Below, one piece after another: positions 24,901 to 34,899 of a stretch of 64,000 bases of DNA. The notes under the pieces are model-generated. The model had not been told where the DNA came from, did no database searches, and was given only the letters and a program-made list of their open reading frames with translations. A program made the translations under genes and the position numbers. This stretch comes from Solimonas thermocellulolyticum (GTDB lineage Bacteria > Pseudomonadota > Gammaproteobacteria > Nevskiales > Nevskiaceae): NCBI RefSeq assembly GCF_040327995.1, contig NZ_JBEPIJ010000010.1:62001-126000 (forward strand), written 5' to 3'. Position 1 is the stretch's first letter. Every line of letters starts with the position of its first letter.

Positions 24901-25416
24901 ATGGAGTGTCCGAGCGCAGGGACGAGGTCGGCGGACACACGCCGTGAGAGGGCGCGCCGCGGCCCACGCCGCGTGCTGAGCCTATGGCTGTGCGCCGTTC
25001 TGCTCACGGGCTGCACCGGCGGCTTCGATGTACGCCCCGATCCGGCGATCCAGCATCGGGTCGTGCTCGAAGCACTGGGCCAGGTCGGTCGCCCCTACCG
25101 CTATGGGGGCGCTACGCCAGAGGGTTTCGACTGCAGCGGGCTGGTGCAGTATGTCTATCGTGAGGCCGGCGTCACGCTGCCGCGCACCACCGTCGAGCAG
25201 TACCGCGCCGGCACGCGAATCCGGTCAGACGAGCTGGAGCCGGGGGACCTGCTGTTCTACCGCTTCGAGCGCCGGCCGGTCGACCACGTCGCGATCTATC
25301 TCGGCGACGGCCAGGCCGTACACGCACCGGCCAACGGCCGCGCCGTGATCGTCGCCAGAGTCGACCTGCCGCACTGGAAGAAGCGCTACGTCGACGCGGT
25401 ACGCGTGCTGCGGTGA
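24901..25416 (+). CDS. NlpC/P60 family lipoprotein, probable murein endopeptidase
   Basis: A 171-residue envelope hydrolase. The N-terminus is unusually long and basic before a short hydrophobic segment with lipobox LLTGC (Cys38). The NlpC/P60 domain spans about residues 55-170 with the catalytic Cys78 (FDCSGLVQYVY), His129 (DHVAIYLG) and His141 (VHAPANG). Such enzymes cut peptidoglycan stem peptides (Spr/MepS-like). The ATG at 24,901 has AGGAGA at good distance. It is divergent from the receptor gene with no sign of Pho control on the plus strand. The annotation of the long basic N-terminus is less certain. Confidence 0.88.
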   Translation: MECPSAGTRSADTRRERARRGPRRVLSLWLCAVLLTGCTGGFDVRPDPAIQHRVVLEALGQVGRPYRYGGATPEGFDCSGLVQYVYREAGVTLPRTTVEQYRAGTRIRSDELEPGDLLFYRFERRPVDHVAIYLGDGQAVHAPANGRAVIVARVDLPHWKKRYVDAVRVLR

Positions 25417-25440
25417 GGTCGTCGTCTTGTTTTGAGAGTC

Positions 25441-25458
25441 GGGGCCATGGATGGCCCC
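25441..25458. terminator. Hairpin between converging NlpC/P60 and htpG genes
   Basis: Perfect GGGGCCAT-GG-ATGGCCCC palindrome in the 61-nt gap between converging stops at 25,416 and 25,478. Neither side has a strong T-tract, so it may be a weak bidirectional terminator. Confidence 0.5.
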
Positions 25459-25477
25459 GGCTTGCGCAGGATGCGCA

Positions 25478-27364
<1,887 letters not shown>

Positions 27365-27545
27365 GCGTCGGACTCCTGCGGATCGATAGCGGATGTTGCG
27401 GGTGCAGGTTGCGGCCACGGGGCCGGGGCCGGTGCGCCGCCGACGCGCCCGCAGCGCGCAACCGCGAAGGGACAGCGCTTCGAATTGGGGACGCACCGGC
27501 GGGATTCAAGGCCCTCCAGTTCTCGTGAGGGCAAGCGGCGCGCAG

Positions 27546-27575
27546 GAAAAAGCCCCGGGCGTGCTGGCACGGGGC
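27546..27575 (-). terminator. Intrinsic terminator of the rpsP-rimM-trmD-rplS operon
   Basis: On the minus strand a GC-rich hairpin with outer arms GCCCCG/CGGGGC and inner GTGC/GCAC pairing is followed by CTTTTTCC. It lies about 53 nt after the rplS stop. The rest of the 27,365-27,627 gap, which should hold the htpG promoter, shows nothing else I can identify. Confidence 0.82.
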
Positions 27576-27627
27576 CTCGTCCTGGGGATCCGACGGCTTC
27601 GGGCGTCTCAGGCCCGCAGCCGAGCGG

Positions 27628-27981
27628 TCAGTCGAGCTTTTCGGCGATGCGCGCCTTTTTGCCCGAGAGGTTGCGCAGGTAGTAGAGCTTGGCGCGACGC
27701 ACGTCGCCGCGACGCTTCACGGTGATCTCGGCGACCTGCGGGCTGTAGGTCTGGAACACGCGCTCGACACCCTCGCCGTGCGAAACCTTGCGCACGGTGA
27801 ACGCGGAGTGCAGGCCGCGATTGCGCTTGGCGATGACCACACCCTCGAAAGCCTGCAGGCGCTCACGCTCACCTTCCTTCACCTTCACCTTGACCTCGAC
27901 GGTGTCGCCGGCCTTGAAGTCCGGGACCGTCTTGGTCATCTGTTCCGCCTCGATCTGGGCAATGATCTTGTTCGCGCGCAT
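27628..27981 (-). CDS. rplS: 50S ribosomal protein L19
   Basis: Structural protein at the 30S-50S interface, 117 residues, normal length. Family segments FKAGDTVEVKVKVKEGERER, FEGVVIAKRNRG, FTVRKVSHGEGVERVF and the C-terminal RAKLYYLRNLSGKKARI are present. The ATG at 27,981 (MRANKIIAQIE) gives the conserved N-terminus. Last gene of the rpsP-rimM-trmD-rplS operon, 16 nt after trmD, and followed by an intrinsic terminator. Confidence 0.97.
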   Translation of the reverse strand: MRANKIIAQIEAEQMTKTVPDFKAGDTVEVKVKVKEGERERLQAFEGVVIAKRNRGLHSAFTVRKVSHGEGVERVFQTYSPQVAEITVKRRGDVRRAKLYYLRNLSGKKARIAEKLD

Positions 27982-27997
27982 CGTCCTTACCTCGTCT

Positions 27998-28741
27998 TCA
28001 AAGTGCCGCTTCGGAGATGAACTCGCGCAGCAGCGTCCGTACCTCGTCACTCATCGCGATCCCGTCCAGCAGGTCGGGCCGCTTCAGCCATGTGTTGCCG
28101 AGCGCCTGCTTCAAGCGCCAGCGCGCGATGCGCGCATGGTCACCGGACAGCAGCACCTCCGGCACCGCCTCACCGCGCCAGTTCTCCGGCCGCGTGTAAT
28201 GCGGGTGGTCGAGCAGACCGGCACAGAACGAATCGTTCTGCGCCGACTCGGCATGACCGAGCACTCCGGGCAACAGCCGCGCGATCGCATCGATCACCGC
28301 CATCGCCGCCAGCTCGCCGCCAGACAACACGAAATCGCCCAGCGACAGCTCCAAATCCACTTCCGAGCGCACGAAGCGCTCGTCCAGCCCTTCGTAGCGT
28401 CCGCACAGCAGGATCAGACCCTGCTCCCGCGACAGCCGCTGCGCCCAGTGCTGGTCGAAGCGCTCACCCTGGGGCGAGAGCAGGATCACCCGCGCAGCCC
28501 CCAGTGCGGCCTTCGACGCCTGCACCGCCGCCGCCAACGGCTGCGGCTCGATCACCATGCCCGGACCGCCGCCGTAGGGCCGATCGTCGACGCGACGCCA
28601 GCGATTCTCGCTGTAGTCGCGCAGATCGCGCGTGGTCAGCCTGAGCTGCCCGCCCTCGACCGCAATCCGCGGCATGCCGTGCCGCACCACCTGCTCCACC
28701 AGCTCCGGGAACAGGGTGACGACCTCGATCTGCATCGACAT
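27998..28741 (-). CDS. trmD: tRNA (guanine-N1-)-methyltransferase TrmD
   Basis: SAM-dependent SPOUT methyltransferase that makes m1G37 in tRNAs and prevents +1 frameshifting; 247 residues. It shows IEVVTLFPE near the start, DDRPYGGGPGMV, the SAM-knot segments LLSPQGERFDQ, CGRYEGLDERF and SLGDFVLSGGELAAM, and HPHYTRPENWRGEAVPEVLLSGDH. The two possible ATGs, 28,741 and 28,735, differ by two residues; the upstream one lies 2 nt after the rimM stop. Its position in the operon is the standard one. Confidence 0.97.
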   Translation of the reverse strand: MSMQIEVVTLFPELVEQVVRHGMPRIAVEGGQLRLTTRDLRDYSENRWRRVDDRPYGGGPGMVIEPQPLAAAVQASKAALGAARVILLSPQGERFDQHWAQRLSREQGLILLCGRYEGLDERFVRSEVDLELSLGDFVLSGGELAAMAVIDAIARLLPGVLGHAESAQNDSFCAGLLDHPHYTRPENWRGEAVPEVLLSGDHARIARWRLKQALGNTWLKRPDLLDGIAMSDEVRTLLREFISEAAL

Positions 28742-28743
28742 CG

Positions 28744-29268
28744 TCAGTAATCCGCTTCCCACGCGCAGACGATGCGACCCTCGTCCATCTCCACGCGCTT
28801 GACGATGTGCTTGAGCACGAACGGGATCAACCGCTGCGTACCCGCCTCGTCGACCACGACCAGGACGTCCTGGCTCGTGTTGCTTGTCAACTCGCGCACC
28901 GTGCCCAGCACCGTGCCCGACACGCTGACCACTTGTAGGCCGATCAGGTCGACCCAGTAGTACTGCCCCTTGGGCAGCACCGGCAGCGCCTCGCGCTCGA
29001 CCTCGATCACTGCCCCGATCCACCGCGCGGCCCGATCGCGATCGTCGAAGGCCACGCCGTTCTCGTCGGTGATGCGGGCGACGACGCCGTTGCCGTGGGA
29101 CCGCCCCTCGACCACTTGGGCCCGGAAACTGCGTTCGCCTTGCCGCAGCCACCAGCCCGCGTACTTCAGAATCCTTGCCGCCGGGCGTGTCTGCGAATCG
29201 ATCCGCAGCCAGCCCTTGACGCCGTAGACACCGGCGACGCGGCCCAGCGTCACCCGGCGCGACGACAT
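28744..29268 (-). CDS. rimM: Ribosome maturation factor RimM
   Basis: Assembly factor for the 30S head, binding S19; 174 residues. The N-terminal RimM beta-barrel (LGRVAGVYGVKGWLRI) is followed by a PRC-barrel domain (about 95-170) with GQYYWVDLIGLQVV, GTVLGTVRELTSNTSQDVLVV and LIPFVLKHIVKRVEM. It begins 4 nt after the rpsP stop, so translation is likely coupled. The length is close to the family norm. Confidence 0.95.
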   Translation of the reverse strand: MSSRRVTLGRVAGVYGVKGWLRIDSQTRPAARILKYAGWWLRQGERSFRAQVVEGRSHGNGVVARITDENGVAFDDRDRAARWIGAVIEVEREALPVLPKGQYYWVDLIGLQVVSVSGTVLGTVRELTSNTSQDVLVVVDEAGTQRLIPFVLKHIVKRVEMDEGRIVCAWEADY

Positions 29269-29272
29269 GGTC

Positions 29273-29521
29273 TCAGGCGGCCTTGGGCGCGGTCTTCACC
29301 AGATAGGCCACGCGCTCCGACAGCTTCGCACCCCGCTTCTGCCACTGCTCGATCTTGGCCAAGTCCAGCACCAGCTTCTGCTCGGCACCGCGCGCGTTCG
29401 GGTTGTAGTGGCCGAGGCGCTCGATGAAGCGGCCGTCGCGCGGGCTGCTCTTTTCCGTGGCGACCACGTGGTAGAACGGGCGCTTCTTCGCGCCGGCACG
29501 GGCCAATCGAATCGTTACCAT
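29273..29521 (-). CDS. rpsP: 30S ribosomal protein S16
   Basis: 82-residue ribosomal protein required for 30S assembly. It has the diagnostic start MVTIRLARAGAKKRPFYHVV, DGRFIERLGHYNP and a basic C-terminus. First gene of its operon. The ATG at 29,521 is fixed by the family alignment; the frame continues upstream without similarity. A hairpin lies about 20 nt upstream in the leader (29,542-29,560). Confidence 0.97.
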   Translation of the reverse strand: MVTIRLARAGAKKRPFYHVVATEKSSPRDGRFIERLGHYNPNARGAEQKLVLDLAKIEQWQKRGAKLSERVAYLVKTAPKAA

Positions 29522-29830
29522 CTTTGCGTTATCCAGGACGTGACGGCCCGAGGGGCCGCCGAAAAAGACGGGTATTTTAGCGATTTCGCGGCGGATTTCT
29601 ACAGCCTGCCCGACGTTGACCGCGCCGGCCTCGACGTGCAGGCGCACAAGGCCACAGACCCTGGCCCCACGCTTTGAGGCCGCATCACCGAGTCGTCTAA
29701 CCACAGAACTTCACGCGCCGCCGCCGCTGGCAGCGCCGCGAGTGCGCCTTTGCTTGTTATCGTTACACCCCTCGCCGTCGTGGATCCTAGCCCCCGCGGA
29801 CGGCGACATCCGCCCCCGCCGACGACCCTC
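29522..29830. promoter_or_regulatory. Divergent promoter region between rpsP and the SLC13 permease
   Basis: 309 nt without a gene. On the rpsP side there is a TAAAAT -10 candidate (29,574-29,579 as ATTTTA on the plus strand) with no convincing -35, and an 8-bp hairpin GACGGCCC/GGGCCGCC (29,542-29,560, one G-T pair) in what would be the leader. No terminator, repeat or known RNA element was recognised in the remainder. Confidence 0.5.
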
Positions 29831-31606
29831 ATGACCCTCGACGCCTGGATCACCCTGGCCGTTCTGGCCGGCACGCTGTGGCTGCTGATTCGCGACCAGC
29901 TCGCGCCCGAATTGGTGCTGTTGCTCGCGATGCTAACGTTGCTGACGCTCGGCGTGCTGACGCCACCGCAAGCGCTCGGCGGCTTTTCCAACGAAGGCAT
30001 GATCACGGTCGCGGCGATGTACGTCGTCGCCGCCGGCCTGCGCGATACCGGGGCGATCGATCTGGTCGTGCAGCACCTGCTCGGCCGCCCGCGCAAGCTC
30101 GCATGGGCGCAGTTCCGGGTCATGGCGCCCACGGTGGCGCTGTCCGCGTTCATCAACAACACGCCGGTGGTCGCGACCTTCCTGCCGGCGATCCTCTCCT
30201 GGGCCAAGCGCAACGGCCTCGCCGCCTCGAAGCTCTTGATCCCGCTGAGCTACGCCGCGATCTTCGGCGGAACCTGCACGCTGATCGGCACCTCGACCAA
30301 TCTGGTGGTCAACGGACTGTGGACCGCCGACGGTCACCCCGGCATCGGCATGTTCGACATCGCCGCCGTCGGCATTCCGAGCGCGCTGGCCGGCATGGCC
30401 TATCTGATGCTCGTCGGCCGCCGCCTGCTGCCCGAGCGCCAATCCGGCACCAGCGCGTTCGCCAACCCCCGCGAGTACACGGTGGAGATGCTGGTCGAAC
30501 CCGACGGCCCGCTGGTGAACAAAACCATCATCGAGGCCGGCCTGCGCCAGCTCGGTCGCCTGTATCTCGTCGAGATCGTGCGCGAAGGCCGCATCGTCCC
30601 CGCGGTAAATTCGAGCGAGCGTCTGCGCGCCGACGACCGCCTGGTGTTCGCCGGCGACATCGAGGCCATCGTCGAACTGCAGCGCATCCGCGGCCTGCGC
30701 GCCCCGCTGGACGCCGAAGACGCCGCGATCGCGCGTCAGTACCCGGAGCGCAAGCTGGTGGAGGTCGTGATCTCGTCGCGCTGCCCGCTGATCAACCAGA
30801 CGCTCAAGGAAAGCCGCTTCCACACCTACTACGGTGCCGCGGTCATCGCCATCGCGCGCGACGGCCAGCGCCTGCGTGGCGGCCTGGGCAAGGTCGTACT
30901 GCGCGCCGCCGACACCCTGCTGCTCGAAGCGCGGCCGGTCTGGGTCGAGCGTCACCGCCATTCACCGGATTTCCTCGTCGTCAGCGACATCGCCGATTCC
31001 GAGGTGCCGCGCTTCGACAAGGCGCTGCGGGCCTGGGCCATCCTCGCCGCCGTCGTCGTCTCGGCGACCGCCGGCTGGGTCGAAATGATCACCGCGGCGC
31101 TGCTCGGCGCCGGCGCGACGCTCGCGCTGGGTTGCGTCAGCCTGAGCGCGGCGAGGCGCAGCATCGACACGCAGGTCCTGCTGGTCATTGCATGCTCGTT
31201 CGCGCTCGGTAAAGCGCTCGAAGTCACCGGCGCCGCGGCGTCGATCGCCGATCTGCTGCTCGATATCCCCGGCAGCAATCCCTGGGTCGTACTCGCGCTC
31301 GCCTACCTGATGACGATGCTGCTCACCGAGATGATCACCAACAACGCGGCGGCCGTGCTGATGTATCCGATCTGCATGGCGGCGGCGAAAACACTGGAGG
31401 TCAGCCCCTTGCCGTTCGTGTTCGCGGTGATGATGGCGGCGTCGGCGAGCTTCTCGACGCCGCTCGGCTACCAGACCAATTTGATGGTGTTCGGCCCCGG
31501 CGGCTACCGCTTCACCGACTTTCTCAAGGTCGGTATCCCGCTGCAGCTCGTCATGTGCGCGGTCAGCGTCGCGGTGATACCGCTGGTGTGGCCGTTCAAC
31601 CCCTGA
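29831..31606 (+). CDS. SLC13-family permease with two TrkA-C (RCK_C) domains
   Basis: A 591-residue inner-membrane carrier. About ten or more hydrophobic segments surround a central cytoplasmic region (about 205-390) of two RCK_C-like domains (EYTVEMLVEPDGPLVNKTI and ERKLVEVVISSRCPLINQTL). The transport signatures are SAFINNTPVVATFLPAI with GGTCTLIGTSTNLVVNG in the first half and TEMITNNAAAVLMYPI with SFSTPLGYQTNLMVFG in the second, as in sodium/sulfate and dicarboxylate carriers. Substrate cannot be assigned; sulfate is a common assignment. The ATG at 29,831 opens the first membrane helix. Three nt separate its stop from the converging der gene. Confidence 0.88.
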   Translation: MTLDAWITLAVLAGTLWLLIRDQLAPELVLLLAMLTLLTLGVLTPPQALGGFSNEGMITVAAMYVVAAGLRDTGAIDLVVQHLLGRPRKLAWAQFRVMAPTVALSAFINNTPVVATFLPAILSWAKRNGLAASKLLIPLSYAAIFGGTCTLIGTSTNLVVNGLWTADGHPGIGMFDIAAVGIPSALAGMAYLMLVGRRLLPERQSGTSAFANPREYTVEMLVEPDGPLVNKTIIEAGLRQLGRLYLVEIVREGRIVPAVNSSERLRADDRLVFAGDIEAIVELQRIRGLRAPLDAEDAAIARQYPERKLVEVVISSRCPLINQTLKESRFHTYYGAAVIAIARDGQRLRGGLGKVVLRAADTLLLEARPVWVERHRHSPDFLVVSDIADSEVPRFDKALRAWAILAAVVVSATAGWVEMITAALLGAGATLALGCVSLSAARRSIDTQVLLVIACSFALGKALEVTGAAASIADLLLDIPGSNPWVVLALAYLMTMLLTEMITNNAAAVLMYPICMAAAKTLEVSPLPFVFAVMMAASASFSTPLGYQTNLMVFGPGGYRFTDFLKVGIPLQLVMCAVSVAVIPLVWPFNP

Positions 31607-31609
31607 TGA

Positions 31610-33022
31610 TCAGCGCTTGACGTGTGCCATCAGGCGCCGCCGCTTTCTGATCTGGCGCGCGGACAGCACGTTCTTCTTGTCCTTGTACGGGTTGTCGCCG
31701 GTCTTGAAGGTCAGCAAAAGCGGCACGCCGACGAGTTCGAAGGCGTCGCGGAAGCGGTTGGCCAGATAGCGCTTGTACGCCACCGGCAGCTTCTCGGTCT
31801 GGTTGCCGTGGACCACGATGCGCGGCGGATTGCGCCCGCCTTGGTGCGCGTAACGCAGCTTGATGCGACGGCCCAGCACCGCCGGCGGCGGATGCGCCTC
31901 GACCGCTTGCTCGAGCACACGCGTGACCTCGGCGGTGGGCAGCTCGCGCATCGTCGATGCGTAGGCCTGCTGCACGAAGGCCATCAATTCCCCCAGACCG
32001 GAGCCGTGGCGAGCGGAGATGAAGACGGTCGGCGCGTAATCGAGAAACGGCAGCTTGAGCCCGATCTGATAACGCACCTGCTCGCGCACATCGCCGGCAA
32101 GCCCGTCCCACTTGTTGACCGCGAGCACCATCGCGCGACCGCGCTGCGCGATCAGGCCCATCAGCCGCGCATCCTGCTCGCCGATATCGGCTTGCGCGTC
32201 GACGACGGCGATGACCACGTGCGCACGCTCGATCGCCTGCAGCGTCTTGACGATGGAGATTTTTTCGACGCCCTCCCAGATGCGCGCTCGGCGCCGCACG
32301 CCGGCGGTGTCGATCAGACGGAATGCTCGGCCCTCATACTCGAAGTCCACACTGATGGCGTCGCGCGTCGTGCCGGGCACGTCCGCGGCCAGCAGCCGCT
32401 CCTCGCCCAGCAGCCGGTTGACCAGCGTCGACTTACCGACATTGGGACGGCCAACGATGGCCACGCACACCCGGTCATCCTGGTCCTGCGTCGCATCGTC
32501 GGGCACCACCGGCAGGCCGTCGAGCACACCTCGCAGCAGCGCGGGCACGCCCTGCCCCTTCTCGGCCGAGATCACGTGCGGAACACCGAGTCCGAGCGCG
32601 TGGAACTCGGCCGCCGCCGCGAGCACATCGCGGCCCTCGGCCTTGTTGACCACCAGGGTGAGCACCTGGCCACGCTTGCGCAGTTCGCGCGCGATCGCCA
32701 CATCCGACGGCGTCAGCCCCACCTTGGCATCGACGAGGAACAGCACGCGGTCGGCCTCATCCAGCGCCATGCGCGCCTGTTCCTCGGCCAACACCGCGAG
32801 CGGGTCGCGCGACTCCGGCATCAGCCCGCCGGTGTCGACCACCATGAAGCGGCGGTTCTCGAAGCGCGCCACGCCGTACTGGCGATCGCGCGTCAAACCC
32901 GGCAAATCGGCGACCAGCGCGTCGCGCGTCTCGGTCAGGCGATTGAACAGCGTCGACTTGCCGACGTTGGGACGGCCGACGAGAACCACGGTGGGCAGCT
33001 TGGCGCTTTGCATGTCGGTCAT
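31610..33022 (-). CDS. der: Ribosome biogenesis GTPase Der (EngA)
   Basis: GTPase with two tandem G domains and a C-terminal KH-like domain, needed for 50S assembly; 470 residues. First P-loop GRPNVGKST at about residues 16-24 with DLPGLTRDRQYG and DTGG; second P-loop GRPNVGKST with DVPGTTRDAISVDF and DTAG, then NKWD. The KH-like domain (about 365-470) has GRRIKLRYAHQGGRNPPRIV and VPLLLTFKTGDNPY. The ATG at 33,022 has GGCGGAGA directly upstream. The bamB-der order is conserved, but an intrinsic terminator lies between the two genes here. Confidence 0.97.
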   Translation of the reverse strand: MTDMQSAKLPTVVLVGRPNVGKSTLFNRLTETRDALVADLPGLTRDRQYGVARFENRRFMVVDTGGLMPESRDPLAVLAEEQARMALDEADRVLFLVDAKVGLTPSDVAIARELRKRGQVLTLVVNKAEGRDVLAAAAEFHALGLGVPHVISAEKGQGVPALLRGVLDGLPVVPDDATQDQDDRVCVAIVGRPNVGKSTLVNRLLGEERLLAADVPGTTRDAISVDFEYEGRAFRLIDTAGVRRRARIWEGVEKISIVKTLQAIERAHVVIAVVDAQADIGEQDARLMGLIAQRGRAMVLAVNKWDGLAGDVREQVRYQIGLKLPFLDYAPTVFISARHGSGLGELMAFVQQAYASTMRELPTAEVTRVLEQAVEAHPPPAVLGRRIKLRYAHQGGRNPPRIVVHGNQTEKLPVAYKRYLANRFRDAFELVGVPLLLTFKTGDNPYKDKKNVLSARQIRKRRRLMAHVKR

Positions 33023-33043
33023 TCTCCGCCAAGCCGCAGCAAA

Positions 33044-33071
33044 CGAAAAAGGCGGAACGCGCGGTTCCGCC
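33044..33071 (-). terminator. Intrinsic terminator after bamB
   Basis: Perfect GGCGGAAC/GTTCCGCC stem followed on the minus strand by TTTTTCG. It sits 23 nt after the bamB stop and about 20 nt before the der start. It should reduce transcription from the hisS-yfgM-bamB side into der. Confidence 0.85.
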
Positions 33072-33093
33072 TCGATCGACCGCTGCGCGGCCC

Positions 33094-34242
33094 TCAGTCG
33101 ATGCGGATCGCGCTCAGGCGTCCGTGCTGGTCGTGGACGTACAGCAACTCGTCGCCGACCGCGGGCTGGCTGCGGATCGGACCGCCACCGGCACGATGCC
33201 GCGCCACCAGGCGACCGTCGCGCGGATCGATCCAGTGCAGATAGCCCTCGAAGTCGCCGACGACGGCGTGCCCCGCGAAGGCCTGCGCCGGTGACAGTCG
33301 CCGGTATTTCAGATCCTCGTTGCGCCAAGCCGCAGCGCCGCTGTTGACGTCCAACCCCCAGACCACGCCGGCCTCGTCGGCGACGACGATCAGATCGCCG
33401 ATCCGCACCGGCCCGGTGTAGCTCTTGAGCCCGCGGCGCCACAAGACTTGCCCGGTCTGGCCATCGAGACGCACCAGCTCGCCGCCGAAACTGGCGACGA
33501 ACAAATCGCCGTCTTCGAGCAGCAGGTGGCCGTCGACGTCGTTGAGTCGTTCGAGTTCGTTGCGTCCGGCCGGCGCCGTCACGAGTTGCTCCCACAGCGG
33601 CTGGCCATCCATCATGCGCAACGCGGCGACGCGGCCGTTGTCCATACCGACGTAGACCAGCGCGCCATCGATCACCGGCATGCAAAGGCCGCGCAGCGTC
33701 AGGTTCGGCACGCTGCGGTCGAACACCCAGTTGCGGCTGCCGCTAACCGCGGACAGGGCCTGCACCAGCCCGTCGCCGCCGCGCGCGATCACCAGCGTGC
33801 CATCGGAGACCGGCGGTGCCAGCGCCTCGCTGGAAATCTGCGCGCGCCAGTACGGCGCGCCGTCGGCACGCTTGAGCGCGATGACCTCGCCGTCCATGGT
33901 GCCGAGGAACACCGCATTGCCGGACACCGTGGGCCCGGAGATCAGCCGCGCGCCGGTGTCCGCACGCCAGATGCGTTTGCCGGTCGCTGGCTCGTAGGCA
34001 TAGACGCGGCCACGAACGTCGGCGGTGAACACGGCGTCGGGCGCGACCACCGCGCCGAGCGCGCTGCGGTAATCGTCGCTGCCGACACCGGCGCGCGCCG
34101 ACCACACCGTCTGCGGCTTGAGTTGCGGATGGACGATGTCCTGCAGCTTGGCCGGCTCGCGCACCTTGCCGTCGCTCGAACAGCCGGCCAGCACCGCCGC
34201 CAACACCAGCGCAACGGCCTGCGCAGCCGAGATGCGGAGCAT
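33094..34242 (-). CDS. bamB: Outer-membrane assembly lipoprotein BamB
   Basis: Eight-bladed PQQ-like propeller lipoprotein of the BAM complex that inserts beta-barrels into the outer membrane; 382 residues. Lipobox LAGC (Cys21). Repeating blades such as DAVFTADVRGRVYAYEPATGKRIW, AVFLGTMDGEVIALKRADG and VVADEAGVVWGLDVNSGAAAW. It shares one base with the yfgM stop (TGATG overlap), implying coupled translation. Gene order hisS-yfgM-bamB-der is conserved in gammaproteobacteria. An intrinsic terminator follows. Confidence 0.95.
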   Translation of the reverse strand: MLRISAAQAVALVLAAVLAGCSSDGKVREPAKLQDIVHPQLKPQTVWSARAGVGSDDYRSALGAVVAPDAVFTADVRGRVYAYEPATGKRIWRADTGARLISGPTVSGNAVFLGTMDGEVIALKRADGAPYWRAQISSEALAPPVSDGTLVIARGGDGLVQALSAVSGSRNWVFDRSVPNLTLRGLCMPVIDGALVYVGMDNGRVAALRMMDGQPLWEQLVTAPAGRNELERLNDVDGHLLLEDGDLFVASFGGELVRLDGQTGQVLWRRGLKSYTGPVRIGDLIVVADEAGVVWGLDVNSGAAAWRNEDLKYRRLSPAQAFAGHAVVGDFEGYLHWIDPRDGRLVARHRAGGGPIRSQPAVGDELLYVHDQHGRLSAIRID

Positions 34243-34880
34243 CACGACTGCGCCACCGCGAGATCGTCGAGCTTGCGTTGCAGGCTGTCGCGCAGACCGG
34301 GGACTTCGTCCCCTAGCGCGTCCAGCGCCTTCTCGTAGGCGCTGCGCGCCGCCGCGCGATCCCCGCGCGCAAGGACGATGTCGCCCCGCAGCTCGTCGAA
34401 CTGCGCCTGGAACGGGCCCGCCTTGGCATCGAGCAGCGCCAGTGCCGTGTCGGTCTCGCCCTGCTGCCAGACGACCCGTGCCTCGCGCAGCGTCGCGATC
34501 TGGCGCACGCCATCGTCGTAGCCGTGCTGGCGCACCCAGGCCAGACGTTCGCGCGCAGCGGCGAAGTCGCCGGCCTTCACCGCCTCGGCCGCGAGGAACA
34601 GCGCCGCCGCACTGGCATAGGGGCTGCGGCCGTGTTCGGCGACCAGTGCGTCGCCGATGTCGCGGGCGTCGGCAAGACGCGCATCGGCGATCGCGAGCTT
34701 GAGATCTCCATACATGCGCGAAGCGGCCTGGGCGCGCCGGTCCTGATGAGACTTGAAACCTTCCCAGCCGAAGATCGCGCCAAGACCGATGATCAGGCCG
34801 CCGGCCAGCGCCGTCCAGTTCTCCCTCCACCACTGCTTGAGGCGTTCTGCCTGGTCTTCGTCGTCGTAATGTGTGGCCAC
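34242..34880 (-). CDS. yfgM: YfgM-like TPR protein, ancillary SecYEG/BAM-linked factor
   Basis: A 212-residue inner-membrane protein with a cytoplasmic N-terminus (HYDDEDQAERLKQWWREN), one membrane helix (about 22-43) and a periplasmic domain of TPR-like helices (Tetratricopeptide repeat-like, DUF2133 class). In E. coli YfgM associates with SecYEG and periplasmic chaperones. Identification rests on the conserved EDQxERxKxWWxENW pattern and on position between hisS and bamB. It starts 19 nt after hisS. Confidence 0.92.
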   Translation of the reverse strand: MATHYDDEDQAERLKQWWRENWTALAGGLIIGLGAIFGWEGFKSHQDRRAQAASRMYGDLKLAIADARLADARDIGDALVAEHGRSPYASAAALFLAAEAVKAGDFAAARERLAWVRQHGYDDGVRQIATLREARVVWQQGETDTALALLDAKAGPFQAQFDELRGDIVLARGDRAAARSAYEKALDALGDEVPGLRDSLQRKLDDLAVAQS

Positions 34881-34899
34881 GCGGGATGTCCTGAAAGGT

